A DNA stretch of 64,000 bases from Aculops lycopersici (GCA_015350385.1 WNKI01000001.1:10308906-10372905), one strand, 5' to 3'. Numbered from the stretch's first letter, positions 1 through 9,322 are shown. The notes: generated from the letters alone by a model not told the origin. Made by a program: numbers and translations.

Positions 1-413
1 ATGGCGCAATCATTGCGCTCAAGCAGTTCAGCAAATCGCGGAATCACTCCGCTTTGGATGACTTCATCGATTGGTGGTAGGGGCTCCTTTGAGAGGATCT
101 TTCTAATTTTTTGGGCATTATCGATCAGAAGCTGAAGGTTGTCGTTTTGTAGCAGGCCCTCGACCATCTCTTTGGTAACTGGAAATTGTTGGCTTTGCTC
201 GCCGAGTTCGCTCTTTGCGGCCTCAGCATCCTCATCAAACTCATATTTATCAGATTTAAAGTTCACAGGCGAAGCTGGTGCGATGGTTCTTCTCTTGCTT
301 AATACATCATCTCGTTTCTGTTTCCTCAATTGGACGCTATCCTCCTCTCGTCGGCGTCTCAGCTCTTTGGCATCCAAGCCAGTGTTCTTATAACGGGCAC
401 GGTGATCGGACAT
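1..413 (-). CDS. KPNA: Importin subunit alpha (karyopherin alpha), N-terminal part, runs off the left edge
   Basis: Adaptor that binds classical nuclear localisation signals and importin-beta for import through the nuclear pore. The minus-strand frame opens with ATG at 413 and is uninterrupted to base 1 (137 codons). The first ~60 residues are an importin-beta-binding domain: start MSDHRARYKNTG, then clustered basic residues (ELRRRREEDSVQLRKQKRDD). Residues ~105-137 match the start of the first armadillo repeat (PPIDEVIQSGVIPRFAELLE). No intron is seen in this part. The gene is head-to-head with epsin, 483 bp apart. The remaining ARM repeats lie outside the window. Family call is firm; the paralogue (alpha1/2/3) cannot be set from this fragment. 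Confidence 0.93.
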   Translation of the reverse strand, partial: MSDHRARYKNTGLDAKELRRRREEDSVQLRKQKRDDVLSKRRTIAPASPVNFKSDKYEFDEDAEAAKSELGEQSQQFPVTKEMVEGLLQNDNLQLLIDNAQKIRKILSKEPLPPIDEVIQSGVIPRFAELLERNDCA

Positions 414-896
414 GCTTGGTGAATAATAACAAATATCAAGACAAGGTATAGTTTGATTATTATTGGTTGTGTAGAATAGTGAATTAAAATCTTAAAGATG
501 AAGCTAACCAGGTACATTAGTTGGCTGGCTCCTAGGTGAAGAAAGTAAAGTGAACATGCATTGCGTGAACGTGAAATTTACGCCAAGTTCAGCTTTCGAG
601 GGGCGAGTGTTTTGGCGCAATATTCGAAATCGTGTAACTTTCTCAGTCCACAAAAATTGCATTGCAGAAACTGAAGCTTCTGACGCACTGCGCGATGCAA
701 GATTTCTTTGACAATCAACTTATGGACACGATCCAGTTACGGAATGCCAGTGAACTCGGTTTGCACCAATAAATCCGCAAAGTCTACGTTTGTGTTTGCT
801 GAGAATTGCAACGGGGCGATCGAGTTTAGAAATAAGATGTAATATATTCTGGACATTAGGAGCTAATTTTAGAGGTTAAACTGATCGATATTAACA
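414..896. promoter_or_regulatory. Bidirectional intergenic region between importin-alpha and epsin
   Basis: 483 bp separate two divergent ATGs, so both promoters and 5' UTRs must lie here. I see no clear TATA box and no coding frame. Confidence 0.45.
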
Positions 897-2108
897 ATGA
901 TTAATGTGAACGGCCTCAAGCGAAATGCCAAAAACATTGTTAAAAAGTACACAGACGCTCAGATCAAGGTCAGAGAGGCAACCTCAAATGATCCATGGGG
1001 TCCGTCCTCCACTATTATGGCTGAGATAGCTGATCTAACCTACAATGTAGTGGCATTTTCTGAGATTATGCAAATGATTTGGAAACGATTGAATGACCAT
1101 GGAAAGAATTGGCGACATGTGTACAAGGCATTGGTTTTATTAGAGTATTTAATAAAAACTGGCACCGAGAAGGTTGCCCAACAATGTACAGAAAACATAT
1201 TCGCCATCCAAACTCTGAAGGATTTCCAATACATGGAGGAGAATAAAGACCATGGAATGAACATAAGGGAGAAGTCGAAGAAGTTAGTTGCCCTACTTAA
1301 GGATTCGGAGAAACTCAAGGCAGAAAGGGCTCGAGCTATCAAGGCAAAATCCAGGCTGGCGGAATCGATGTCATCGGTGAGCAAAAGTAGCATGCGTTCT
1401 ATGATGAGTCGAGATGGTAGTAGTGGAAGTGGAGATGCTACAGCGTCCAGTACTAACAATGGAAATAACTTTGTGAGCAGCTACAGTAATGATAGTGGCT
1501 CCTCGTCTTCGGGAACAGCGCATTTACCCAACGTCGGTGGCTTGGCCATACCCCAGAACGCGACAGAGGAAGAGAATCAACTCAAATTAGCGCTAGCGCT
1601 AAGTAAAGAGGAAGCAGAACAGCAAGAGAAGACAAGAAAAAACGACGAACTAAGGTTGAAGCTAGCCTTAGATGTAAGCAAGAAGACAGCAAGCTCTAGC
1701 TTGTTCGATGAACTAACTGAGCCATCGACCTCGGCAGCAGTAGCAGCCCCCGCACCAGTACCAGCACCAGCACCCACACCTAGCAAGAGCACAATCGACG
1801 ATCTTCTAGGTTTGTCGATCCCACCCCCAGAGCCACAAAACGATCCATGGTCCAACGATCCATGGCAAACGATGACTAGTCCGTCGGCCACAGCAACAAG
1901 CACAATCACGAATACATCCACAAATCCTTTATCAAATCAACTCACCAATCCTCTATCAAATCAACTCACCAATCCTCTATCAAATCAACTCACCAATCCT
2001 TTATCAAATCAGCTCATCACAAATCCGATCATAGCACCAACTCCTCTAACAATCGACAACAATTTCTTCAACAAAAAGCCAGCATCCAAGAATCCATTTG
2101 AGGACTAG
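897..2108 (+). CDS. EPN: Epsin, clathrin-mediated endocytosis adaptor
   Basis: Membrane-bending adaptor that links PI(4,5)P2, ubiquitinated cargo, AP-2, clathrin and EH-domain proteins at coated pits. A single 403-codon frame with no intron. ENTH domain at residues ~1-150 (MINVNGLKRNAKNIVKKYTD, then the KALVLLEYLIKTGTE helix). Two ubiquitin-interacting motifs at ~224-242 (EEENQLKLALALSKEEAEQ) and ~248-265. Two DPW motifs (NDPWSNDPW, ~315-323) for AP-2, and a C-terminal NPF (KNPFED, ~399-401) for EH domains. Between them are four tandem copies of an 8-residue NPLSNQLT unit (24-bp DNA repeat, ~1922-2014). About half the usual length of vertebrate epsins, but every functional module is present. 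In insects the orthologue is liquid facets. Confidence 0.96.
   Translation: MINVNGLKRNAKNIVKKYTDAQIKVREATSNDPWGPSSTIMAEIADLTYNVVAFSEIMQMIWKRLNDHGKNWRHVYKALVLLEYLIKTGTEKVAQQCTENIFAIQTLKDFQYMEENKDHGMNIREKSKKLVALLKDSEKLKAERARAIKAKSRLAESMSSVSKSSMRSMMSRDGSSGSGDATASSTNNGNNFVSSYSNDSGSSSSGTAHLPNVGGLAIPQNATEEENQLKLALALSKEEAEQQEKTRKNDELRLKLALDVSKKTASSSLFDELTEPSTSAAVAAPAPVPAPAPTPSKSTIDDLLGLSIPPPEPQNDPWSNDPWQTMTSPSATATSTITNTSTNPLSNQLTNPLSNQLTNPLSNQLTNPLSNQLITNPIIAPTPLTIDNNFFNKKPASKNPFED
1922..2014 (+). repeat. Coding 24-bp tandem repeat in epsin
   Basis: Four near-identical 24-bp units (aatcctttatcaaatcaact plus cacc), in frame, encoding NPLSNQLT. The units resemble NPF-type EH ligands with Leu in place of Phe. 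Confidence 0.85.
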
Positions 2109-3368
2109 CAATCAATCAAAGCCGCCGGATGTTGAATTCTAAGAACCTCACGAGAGGCCATCGTCAATTATGAACTCAAGACGAGCACTACCAGATTGCG
2201 AACAGTAACCAGAAATTGTGAGACATCACGACCATCAACTCAAGAGTATTAATAGGCTTACGCATGAAGATTAATCGAGAAATGTGTTGCTACATGTTCA
2301 ATTCCTGAGCAAGGCACTTATGTGAATTATTGTTGAATAGATTTTATAATCAACCCATGTCATGCCGGTTTACTAAACCCCGTGGGTTTAAAAGCACGAG
2401 TTTGTCGATCCACATTTCAAAAGTGCATCTCTTCCATCGGTTTTCACATGCATCTAAACTCTTGCAATCGAGAAGTAGCTCTAGATTTGGCTCAATCGGA
2501 TACCTGGGTCGTCATTATGATCGGCGCTGAATTTCAGGATTCTAAAATTCAGTTATTGATTGAGTTGTTTGATGATCATTCTAGTTGGAGTTGTGTGACT
2601 CAGATTCTTGATTGGTTGTTTGTAGTCACGCTTAGAGTTTTGTCGAGATTCGAATCAAGTCAAATATGAGACATAGACAAATTCAGCAGAACAGACGCAT
2701 GATATATTGTATTAGAAGCATCGAACACAAAGGAATCTTTAACAGAGCTCTCTCCAGGTGTTCTAACCTCGCACCATGGAAACCTAACCATCGCAACATC
2801 AATGTGAGACCCGGGAATGAGCCGAGCATCAATCCTTCCGGGATTGATGCTCGGTGTTCTGGAAGTGTTTATGCGCCATCGATTGACTCGAGTGAGGTTC
2901 TCGACGTTGAATTTGTTGCTGTATCGAGATCTGTCGAACGATTGGGATGATAATCAAGAGTCCTGGGTCAAGACTGACGTCACAGACTGTCTCAAAAGTG
3001 ATATAATGTCGGACTAAGAGTCTAGCTAGGGGATTTCCGGAGTAGCACTGATCTAAGCGTTAGTGTTAGGGCATATTTAGCCCTCCACTCCAAAACTTCG
3101 CTCACAGCCCCATCAATCGTTGGAACTTTTTGCTTCCAATAAATACTCACGCACGTTCTTAGACTCACAATTAACCGGAATCTAGCTTGGCCGTCGGACT
3201 TAATTACCACAACCACCTATGTCTCGTCTACTCTTTAGTCGTTTAGTTGTTTTCGACCAATTGCGCTCATAATAAAGCATCACCTGCTTCGGACGATGTT
3301 GCAAACCTTCGGGCAAGAATAATTTACAAGTTTCGAGTTTCCAATTACAAATCTACCATCTACCAAAT
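2109..3368. other. Intergenic region; its right part is repeated before the second secreted gene
   Basis: No gene recognised. From about 2810 to 3368 the sequence matches 4270-4762 with indels, including a shared block around 3228-3282 / 4612-4673 (tttagtcgtttagt, then ccaattgcgctcataataaa) that probably holds the promoter of each secreted paralogue. Confidence 0.6.
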
Positions 3369-4103
3369 ATGTTGATTGCCGAGAGAATCGCACTAGCCGC
3401 TTTAGGTTTGGGGCTATGTGTCTGCTTTGCGGTTGCAATCAAGTTTCCAGTGCCACGAATTTCGGAACAAGTTTTGACTGAGGTGAACGGGATCGTCAAA
3501 GGAGATTTCGAGTACAATGGAAGAAAAGTACACTACGAGAGCTTCGATCCGAAGGTGCCCTCAGTATCGAAAGATTATAAGAAGTTGGGCAGGAACTTGG
3601 TCAGTGACATGAACCCGTTGATTGACAATATCGTCTACGATGCCATCGTCAATAGGAGAAGCTCGATCGGGATTGGCATTTCCTACGGAGGCAAGTTGTT
3701 TGGACTCATCCGCAAGAATTTAAATGCTTTCTCAAAGTTACCGAAAAGTTACGAGACTACCGCGACGCCGCTCGGTTTCATGAACCACTATATAAATTTC
3801 TTAAAAGGAATAATGAGCAAGTCCTACTCTGCAACCCCACCCGCTCTTAAACCTGTCGAGTTTGTTATTTCTGCCCACGAATTGTTGGATATTTTGAGAC
3901 CTATTGCAGATAAGTCGCCGGTTAGTCTTTACATCAACTTGAATAATTTTACAATCAATGGTCAACCCGCTCAGTTGATTGCAGCCGCGCATGTTGCTTA
4001 CGTCAGGGAGACAGGCTACGGTATGGTCCTGAAGTTAGCTGACTATGCCATCAGCTTTATAGCAAGTTGGGCAGCCAGGAACTCGCCTAATCCAGAGAAT
4101 TAG
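3369..4103 (+). CDS. Secreted protein of unknown family, tandem paralogue 1
   Basis: 244 residues with a strong signal peptide (MLIAERIALAALGLGLCVCF, cleavage near residue 23), so probably secreted. No family recognised. There is no cysteine in the mature part and no other membrane segment. It is the first of two tandem copies; the second starts at 4763. The first 60 residues and 56 bp of 5' leader are identical between copies, while the rest is only about half identical at protein level. ATG 3369 is the only sensible start, directly after the conserved leader. A salivary or cuticular secreted role is possible in a mite but is speculation. Confidence 0.8.
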   Translation: MLIAERIALAALGLGLCVCFAVAIKFPVPRISEQVLTEVNGIVKGDFEYNGRKVHYESFDPKVPSVSKDYKKLGRNLVSDMNPLIDNIVYDAIVNRRSSIGIGISYGGKLFGLIRKNLNAFSKLPKSYETTATPLGFMNHYINFLKGIMSKSYSATPPALKPVEFVISAHELLDILRPIADKSPVSLYINLNNFTINGQPAQLIAAAHVAYVRETGYGMVLKLADYAISFIASWAARNSPNPEN

Positions 4104-4127
4104 ATTGGCGCGGAATTCTGCAAAAAC

Positions 4128-4199
4128 TCTTAGTTGGTTTCGCCCGAAGTCTCCATGGACAGATTCATTGATACAAGTTGCAGCTTTTGTTAGTAGTAT
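4128..4199 (-). pseudogene. Fragment of PUS10
   Basis: On the minus strand this stretch encodes LLTKAATCINESVHGDFGR, matching LLTEAGTYIKEFVHGDFGR of the PUS10 gene at about 7030-7100. Nucleotide identity is roughly 85% by eye over about 66 bp, after which homology stops abruptly. Too short to be functional. Confidence 0.75.
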
Positions 4200-4270
4200 C
4201 GGCAGCAGCAGCAACCCCCGCACGTAGCAAGAGCACAATCGAAGATCTTCTTGATCTATCAATCCATCAA
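4200..4270 (+). pseudogene. Fragment of epsin
   Basis: The stretch with gtagcaagagcacaatcga and gatcttct matches epsin 1733-1822 with one internal gap of about 25-30 bp. It joins the PUS10 fragment directly at a cggcagcag sequence also present in epsin. Confidence 0.7.
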
Positions 4271-4762
4271 TGTGTGACACGGGGATGAGTCGAGCATAAA
4301 TCCTTCCGGAAACTCGATGCGTCTGGTTAGCCGAAAGTGTTTATGCGCCATCGATTGACTCGAGTGAGGTTCTCGACGTTGAATTTGTTGCTATTTCGAG
4401 GTGTGTCGAACGACTGGAATGATTATCGAATGTCACAAACAGTCTTCGACGTCAGTTTCCAATTGAAGTCGCAGACAGTCTCAGAAGTAGTATGATGCCA
4501 AAACGGGATTCAGGTTCTAACTCGGCGTTTGCTATGGGTTTCCCAAAATAGCAACGATTTAAGCGTTAGCTAGCATCCGACTTGGCCTTAACCTCTTATG
4601 CCCTTATGTCTACCTCTTTAGTCGTTTAGTTATTTTCGACCAATTGCGCTCATAATAAAGCATCACCTGCTCTGGAGGATTAGTGTGCGATATAGAAAAC
4701 CTTCGAGCAAGAATAATTTACAAGTTTCGAGTTTCCAATTACAAATCTACCATCTACCAAAT

Positions 4763-5509
4763 ATGTTGATTGCCGAGAGAATCGCACTAGCCGCTTTAGG
4801 TTTGGGGCTATGTGTCTGCTTTGCGGTTGCAATCAAGTTTCCAGTGCCACGAATTTCGGAACAAGTTTTGACTGAGGTGAACGGGATCGTCAAAGGAGAT
4901 TTCGAGTACAATGGAAGAAAAGTACACTACGAGAGCTTCGATCCAAGCATACCCTCCGTGTCGGATGCTCATAGGAAGTTTGACAGGGACGTTGTCAAGA
5001 GGTTAAATTCACTGATCAACAACATCGTCCACGATGCCATCATCAAAAGGAAAAACTCGTTCGATATTGGTATTACCTACGGATCCAAGTTGATTAGATT
5101 TATCCGCCGAAATTGGAAGGATTTCTCAAAGTTACAAAAAAGCGATGCGACTGCCGAGATATCTTCCGAATACAATGAACAATCAATGAATATGTTGACT
5201 GGTATTATGAGGAAGTCCAAATCTGCAACTCCACCGGCTCTTCAACCTGCCAGGTTCGTAGTCTCAGTCCACGACTTGTTCGATATCCTGTTAGCAGTAG
5301 TAGAAAAGTCACCGGTTGGTCTTCAAATCAACTTCAACGAGTTCACTATCGACGGCCGATCCTTTGAGTCGCTAGTCGCTGAGCATGTTGCTTACATCAG
5401 AAAGGACGGCCATGGTTTGATCCTAAAGTTGGTTGACTCTGCCGTCGAATTTGCAGCCTTTTCGAAGAGGCGAGAACTAACCTCAGACGAAGACTACGAT
5501 GGGTACTGA
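4763..5509 (+). CDS. Secreted protein of unknown family, tandem paralogue 2
   Basis: 248 residues from the ATG at 4763, with the same signal peptide as the gene at 3369. The frame is open upstream to 4685, but only through a GTG, and the conserved leader ends at 4763, so ATG 4763 is chosen. After residue 60 it departs sharply from paralogue 1. Shared islands include ATPPAL near the middle, HVAYxR near the C-terminus and a LILKLVD-type helix. The acidic C-terminal tail (TSDEDYDGY) is specific to this copy. Function unknown. It converges on IGBP1, whose stop is 220 bp downstream. Confidence 0.8.
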   Translation: MLIAERIALAALGLGLCVCFAVAIKFPVPRISEQVLTEVNGIVKGDFEYNGRKVHYESFDPSIPSVSDAHRKFDRDVVKRLNSLINNIVHDAIIKRKNSFDIGITYGSKLIRFIRRNWKDFSKLQKSDATAEISSEYNEQSMNMLTGIMRKSKSATPPALQPARFVVSVHDLFDILLAVVEKSPVGLQINFNEFTIDGRSFESLVAEHVAYIRKDGHGLILKLVDSAVEFAAFSKRRELTSDEDYDGY

Positions 5510-5729
5510 GAAAACGACGAGTTCTATTCGATAGGAGCATAGCCATAAGAGCGATGAATCGACTTCCGCTTAAACTTCTCACCTGAGAATCAGGGCCCAC
5601 GTGTCGTGTGGTCTCTGAGGGTTTAGGAATCGAATATATGTCGGAGAAAAGTCAAGTGCTACTGTAATTATTCATTGTCGAGTGATACAAATTCGATTTG
5701 TTGTAACAAAACTGAGGTACTTGAGATCG

Positions 5730-6758
5730 TCAGCCCATGTTGTGCCGATTGCCCGAACCACGAGGGTTCTCGTCCTTGAACTCGTCCCATCTCCTCTTTC
5801 TCGCAAGCTCATCATTATCATCCTTCTCCTCCTTAGCCTCGCGTTCCTCGTCAGACTGCTCCTCCTGCTCTCTGATCAGATTAGGTTGCTCTGCGTATCT
5901 TTGAAGACTGTTTGCGTAGACTTCTTTTTGGGCATGGAAGGCCAAGTCGCCATCGTTGATCTTTTTAGTTATGAATTCATCTACTGTAACTGTGGGTGCA
6001 GCCGGATAACCCAATCCAAAAACAGCTTTCTGTATCGAGTCCTTGACAATAGTGAGAGACTTCGTGGGATCGATTGGCATGGGCTCGTGCTTCTTGACTA
6101 TGGAAGAGGATGAAGCCGGCCGGTTTCGTTCGAAAAAGATTGCCGGTCTCACTTCCTGCTCGAGGCTATCACAGGAATCCTCGATCCACTTTCTTATCAA
6201 ACTCATGTAATACTCGCGTGTTACTTCCTCGTCGACAGGTTGGTTTGAATTGATTCTTCTATGTAGCTCATCTAACTGGAGTTCTAAAGTTTTCATTCGC
6301 TTGTACTTCTCGATTTTTTCCGTACGAGTTTGCATCGCAGCGTCGAGTCCGATCGGTCCTGATTTGTTGTCTTGTAAATCGCCGCTCTTCAGGAGATGCT
6401 CGACTCTTGCATCACCTAAACCGTACTTTGTTATCCTTTCTAGAAACATCTTGATTAAAGATTCGGCTTTGGTAAAGGTATCAAGTCGATCTGGACTGCA
6501 CTCGGCTGATATCGCAATCTTCGCGAGATACGCCGGTACGAGGAGGTATTTGAGATCACCAGTTGCAATATCGTCGATTTGTTCATTATCACTAAATAAA
6601 GAAAGCCTTTCGATCAAGTCAAGGGATTGCTCAAACAGGCGCCGAGATATATTGAACGAATCTTGTCTAGCTTCGCCTCGAGGTGTCGACTCAGCTTTCA
6701 GCATTTCTTCCAGTCCTTTTGCATAGCATTCTGATAGATTAATCTCACTCACTTCCAT
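5730..6758 (-). CDS. IGBP1: IGBP1 / alpha4 / Tap42, PP2A catalytic-subunit binding protein
   Basis: Binds and stabilises free catalytic subunits of PP2A-type phosphatases, downstream of TOR. 342 residues from ATG 6758. The N-terminal helical PP2A-binding region carries the family motif DLKYLLVPAYLAK (~68-80). A central EYYMSLIRKWIEDS helix (~183-196) follows, then VFGLGYPAAPTVTVDEF. The C-terminus is the diagnostic WDEFKDENPRGSGNRHNMG. Length matches the family (~340). The frame stays open upstream of the ATG to a spliced exon of PUS10 without a stop, so the protein may also, or only, be made as a PUS10 fusion. Confidence 0.94.
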   Translation of the reverse strand: MEVSEINLSECYAKGLEEMLKAESTPRGEARQDSFNISRRLFEQSLDLIERLSLFSDNEQIDDIATGDLKYLLVPAYLAKIAISAECSPDRLDTFTKAESLIKMFLERITKYGLGDARVEHLLKSGDLQDNKSGPIGLDAAMQTRTEKIEKYKRMKTLELQLDELHRRINSNQPVDEEVTREYYMSLIRKWIEDSCDSLEQEVRPAIFFERNRPASSSSIVKKHEPMPIDPTKSLTIVKDSIQKAVFGLGYPAAPTVTVDEFITKKINDGDLAFHAQKEVYANSLQRYAEQPNLIREQEEQSDEEREAKEEKDDNDELARKRRWDEFKDENPRGSGNRHNMG

Positions 6759-7729
6759 TTTGTCGCTTGCTAGATGATCTGTCGAATTGTTTGTGGCTTC
6801 TATAGATTCCTCGCCTTCGATATGTTTTGGCCAATCCAGGTAAACTTCCTACAAGATTTGTAATTTGGAGATTGAGTAGGAATATTTGTCAATGTCAGTG
6901 AGAAACTTGAAAGTTGTAAGTGGCTGCGCGAGCGTGTGAGCAAGATAACAAAAATCAGCTGTTCGCATATACTTACCATGACATCCAGCTCCATTAGGTC
7001 TGTATCACAGTCACCCAGGAGGTCTGACAAACTTGGTTTCGTTCGTCCGAAGTCTCCATGAACAAATTCCTTGATATAAGTTCCAGCTTCTGTTAGTAAT
7101 GTTAAAGTGAATAGATTGTCAAGATATTCCTCTTTCACACTGTCGAAGTCGCCAACTTTCACAGGTTCCAAGCGTAACTTGTAGATTCTGCGCCGACGTG
7201 ATGCTAGAGTTCTACGGTGCAACACACGAATCGGAGTCTTTTGCTCGATATCCAGATCTATGGTCGTGTTTACTTTATCTATATCGACCTGAGATATCTT
7301 ACGACTACAGCAGCAGAGTGCGCGATACTCTTTGGTCTTGCTCTCCTCACCCTCCTTTATGTGATTAGCAACCTCTTCTTTGCTAACAACTTGGAGGTCG
7401 CGGATCTCGATCTTGGTTGCATGTTTTTTGTTTACATAATTCTGAATCTTCCTCATAGTCTTGAGATTGTAGTTTTCATCATTGAACGGGCTGACCATCT
7501 TGAATACAAAGGGTCTTCCCTTACCGAGCATCCTGACATCAACGTCCTCTCTTCCAGAACTCGAGAATATGGTTCTCTCATATTGCAAATACTTCTTGAA
7601 TCCATCCTCGATCAACTCTTGCACCGAATTCTTAATCCTAACATCGTCCTTGTCAATCCATGGCGACTGACTTAGATTCCTTAGATACTTATTGTAGCGA
7701 CCAGCAATGTAAACAATCTCTGAGCACAT
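6759..7729 (-). CDS. PUS10: PUS10-type tRNA pseudouridine synthase, catalytic domain only; two exons continuing into IGBP1
   Basis: Pus10 makes pseudouridine in the tRNA T-arm (Psi54/55). Exon 6977-7729 encodes 251 residues from VYIAGRYNKYLRNLSQSPW through SSSGREDVDVRMLGKGRPF (59-73, the catalytic-Asp motif), KTPIRVLHRR and GTYIKEFVHGDFGRTKPS. It ends at ATG|GTAAGT. A 128-bp intron (6849-6976) with acceptor TTGTAG joins codon-to-codon to EVYLDWPKH, matching the usual PUS10 end (…DVDWP). No stop follows: the frame runs through a ~23-residue linker into IGBP1. The usual N-terminal accessory domain (~290 residues in human PUS10) is absent from this frame. A good acceptor-like sequence (CTCCCCCTGATTTTATCAG) just before ATG 7729 leaves room for an upstream exon I could not find. 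Confidence 0.88.
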
Positions 7730-8824
7730 TCTGATAAAATCAGGGGGAGCTCGTTAAATAAATATTGCAGCAGCTCGTCGAGCCACTCGTTCCAAGTTGG
7801 GGATAAAAATGAGTCAATTAGGCCACGAATGATCGTTAATGGCATACTAGGAGGAATGAGAGCCCAGCTAATTTATTTGGGCGCGGAAATTTGGATCTTG
7901 GAGATCGATAGAAATATTTATCATGAGTTCATTGGTCTAATGATGGATTACTTGAGGTTCAATGGTGATGAAGAATCCAACAAGTTTCGGCAAGCACATG
8001 TTTTTCGCGTGTCTCGGCTCCTCTCTGTCGCTGTTGCCGCAGAGCGGAGTGCAAGTCGCAAACTTTGCGCAATCTCGTCTTTCCGCCGAAGGTGTTGCAA
8101 AGTGCGCTACTTCTAACCTCTATGTATCTTTCGATATTACCACCCTGACTCACGGCACTAGGTGGTCGAGGGGCCCTGACACCACCTAGATGCCCCATTA
8201 GATACCGAAACTACACCACCTCTGCGCAATCGCGCAGCCATCCTCGGGAACCCTCCACCGGATAACTTCGATAAAGGGCTCAGGAAGTATGCTCAAAATC
8301 CCTCAAGATGACATAATTAGCCACAACTCTCCAACTGGTTGAGATCTCTGGACGCTAATCTCGAGAATTAGTCTAGTAAAATAATGCTTGTTTATGTATT
8401 CATTCAATAATGAATGAATACGCAAATGAATGCATCTCTCATCGGGATTACAAGAAATCTCTTGTCGGCTCGAAACAGGGTAGCCCACCAAATGTAGATG
8501 CCTCAAGCCACCGTCATGATGTGTGCTTATCATTGCATCATTCAGAAACATTTCTCTCTTGGAATTGAAAAGGATCACTGTAAATATGCACAGGTAACCT
8601 TTCTAGTACCACAACTACTTCCGACGGTATAACCTAGCGTTTAGATAAGACAAATTAAATCTTTTCTCCATTGAGATCATACATTGCGAACCGGTGTAGC
8701 GAAACAGTGATTAGAGTACAATTTGTTTAATTCGCTTAAAATTTGCATATGGCCTCACGATACAAAAATCCAGGTTTCTTATAATAGATAAATACTATGT
8801 GCATACAACCTCATCAGAGCTCAC
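7730..8824. other. Intergenic region upstream of PUS10
   Basis: No gene recognised. A minus frame at 8303-8578 is open but starts at GTG and matches nothing I know. Contains a 26-bp inverted repeat at 8396-8421 (11-bp arms) and a 9-bp arm inverted repeat (ctaggtggt / accacctag) near 8159-8190. Confidence 0.4.
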
Positions 8825-9322
8825 TCAAGAGTTGTGATGACGTTTTCCGTTGTTGTAGGCCTTCGATTTCTTATTGTAAACCTTGAATCCATACTTTGGA
8901 TGGGCCTCGTAATGAACAACCTGATGATGGCCGTTGGCATCGATGAATGAGTAATAACCTTTGACGTGCCCATGGCCATCGGAAATCTCGTGGCGTTCTT
9001 GTGGATTCTTGTAATCGCCAGTGGTGTAGCCAAACTTATAGCTCTTGGGCCCGTGGACGCCCTGGAAGCGGAAACAATTTGAAGAGGAGCTGTGGCGTTA
9101 GAATTGACCCCATTGGGATTTTCTCTCTCGATCAGGGTTATGTGGAAAACTTACCTGCTCATGGTACTGCATTCGCTTTAGGTGGCACTCTATTGGCATG
9201 ATCAAAGCTAGAATAATCAGAAGGCAAGCAGACAGGGTACCCAATTTAGCGGCGTAAATTTGCGTTGACTTCATGTTGGTTCTTGTGGAAACTTGTTGAG
9301 ACTTAAAGATTTTCTTTGTCAT
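8825..9322 (-). CDS. Cuticle protein with Rebers-Riddiford chitin-binding domain
   Basis: Structural cuticle protein that binds chitin. Two exons: 9155-9322 (56 codons) and 8825-9061 (78 codons plus stop), with a 93-bp GT-AG intron at 9062-9154. Product 134 residues from ATG 9322; the internal ATG at 9274 gives a cleaner signal peptide (MKSTQIYAAKLGTLSACLLI…) and may be the true start. Exon 2 carries the R&R consensus: YKFGYTTGDYKNPQERHEI, DGHGHVKGYYSFIDANG, HHQVVHYEAHPKYGFKV. The C-terminal tail is basic and His/Asn rich. Minus-strand TATA-like sequence (TTTATAATT) lies about 50 bp upstream. The exon 1 / signal-peptide split is typical of arthropod cuticle genes. Confidence 0.92.

Larger units (their letters stand above)
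4104..4762. other. Intergenic region with gene-fragment patchwork and duplicated promoter
   Basis: About 4128-4199 resembles the PUS10 catalytic region near 7030-7100 and about 4200-4270 resembles epsin near 1733-1822. From 4270 onward the sequence matches the region upstream of the first secreted gene. Confidence 0.65.

Noticed and set aside
2340..2385. Possible IGBP1 3'-end fragment resembling ~5727-5765
   Set aside because: About 74% identity over 38 bp by eye, too short and weak to separate from chance, though it would fit the patchwork at 4128-4272.
4685..4762. N-terminal extension of the second secreted gene
   Set aside because: It starts at GTG, and the conserved 5' leader shared with the first copy runs up to ATG 4763, which begins the signal peptide.
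8303..8578. 91-codon minus frame
   Set aside because: Starts at GTG, matches no family I know, has no promoter or poly(A) support, and contains the 26-bp inverted repeat.
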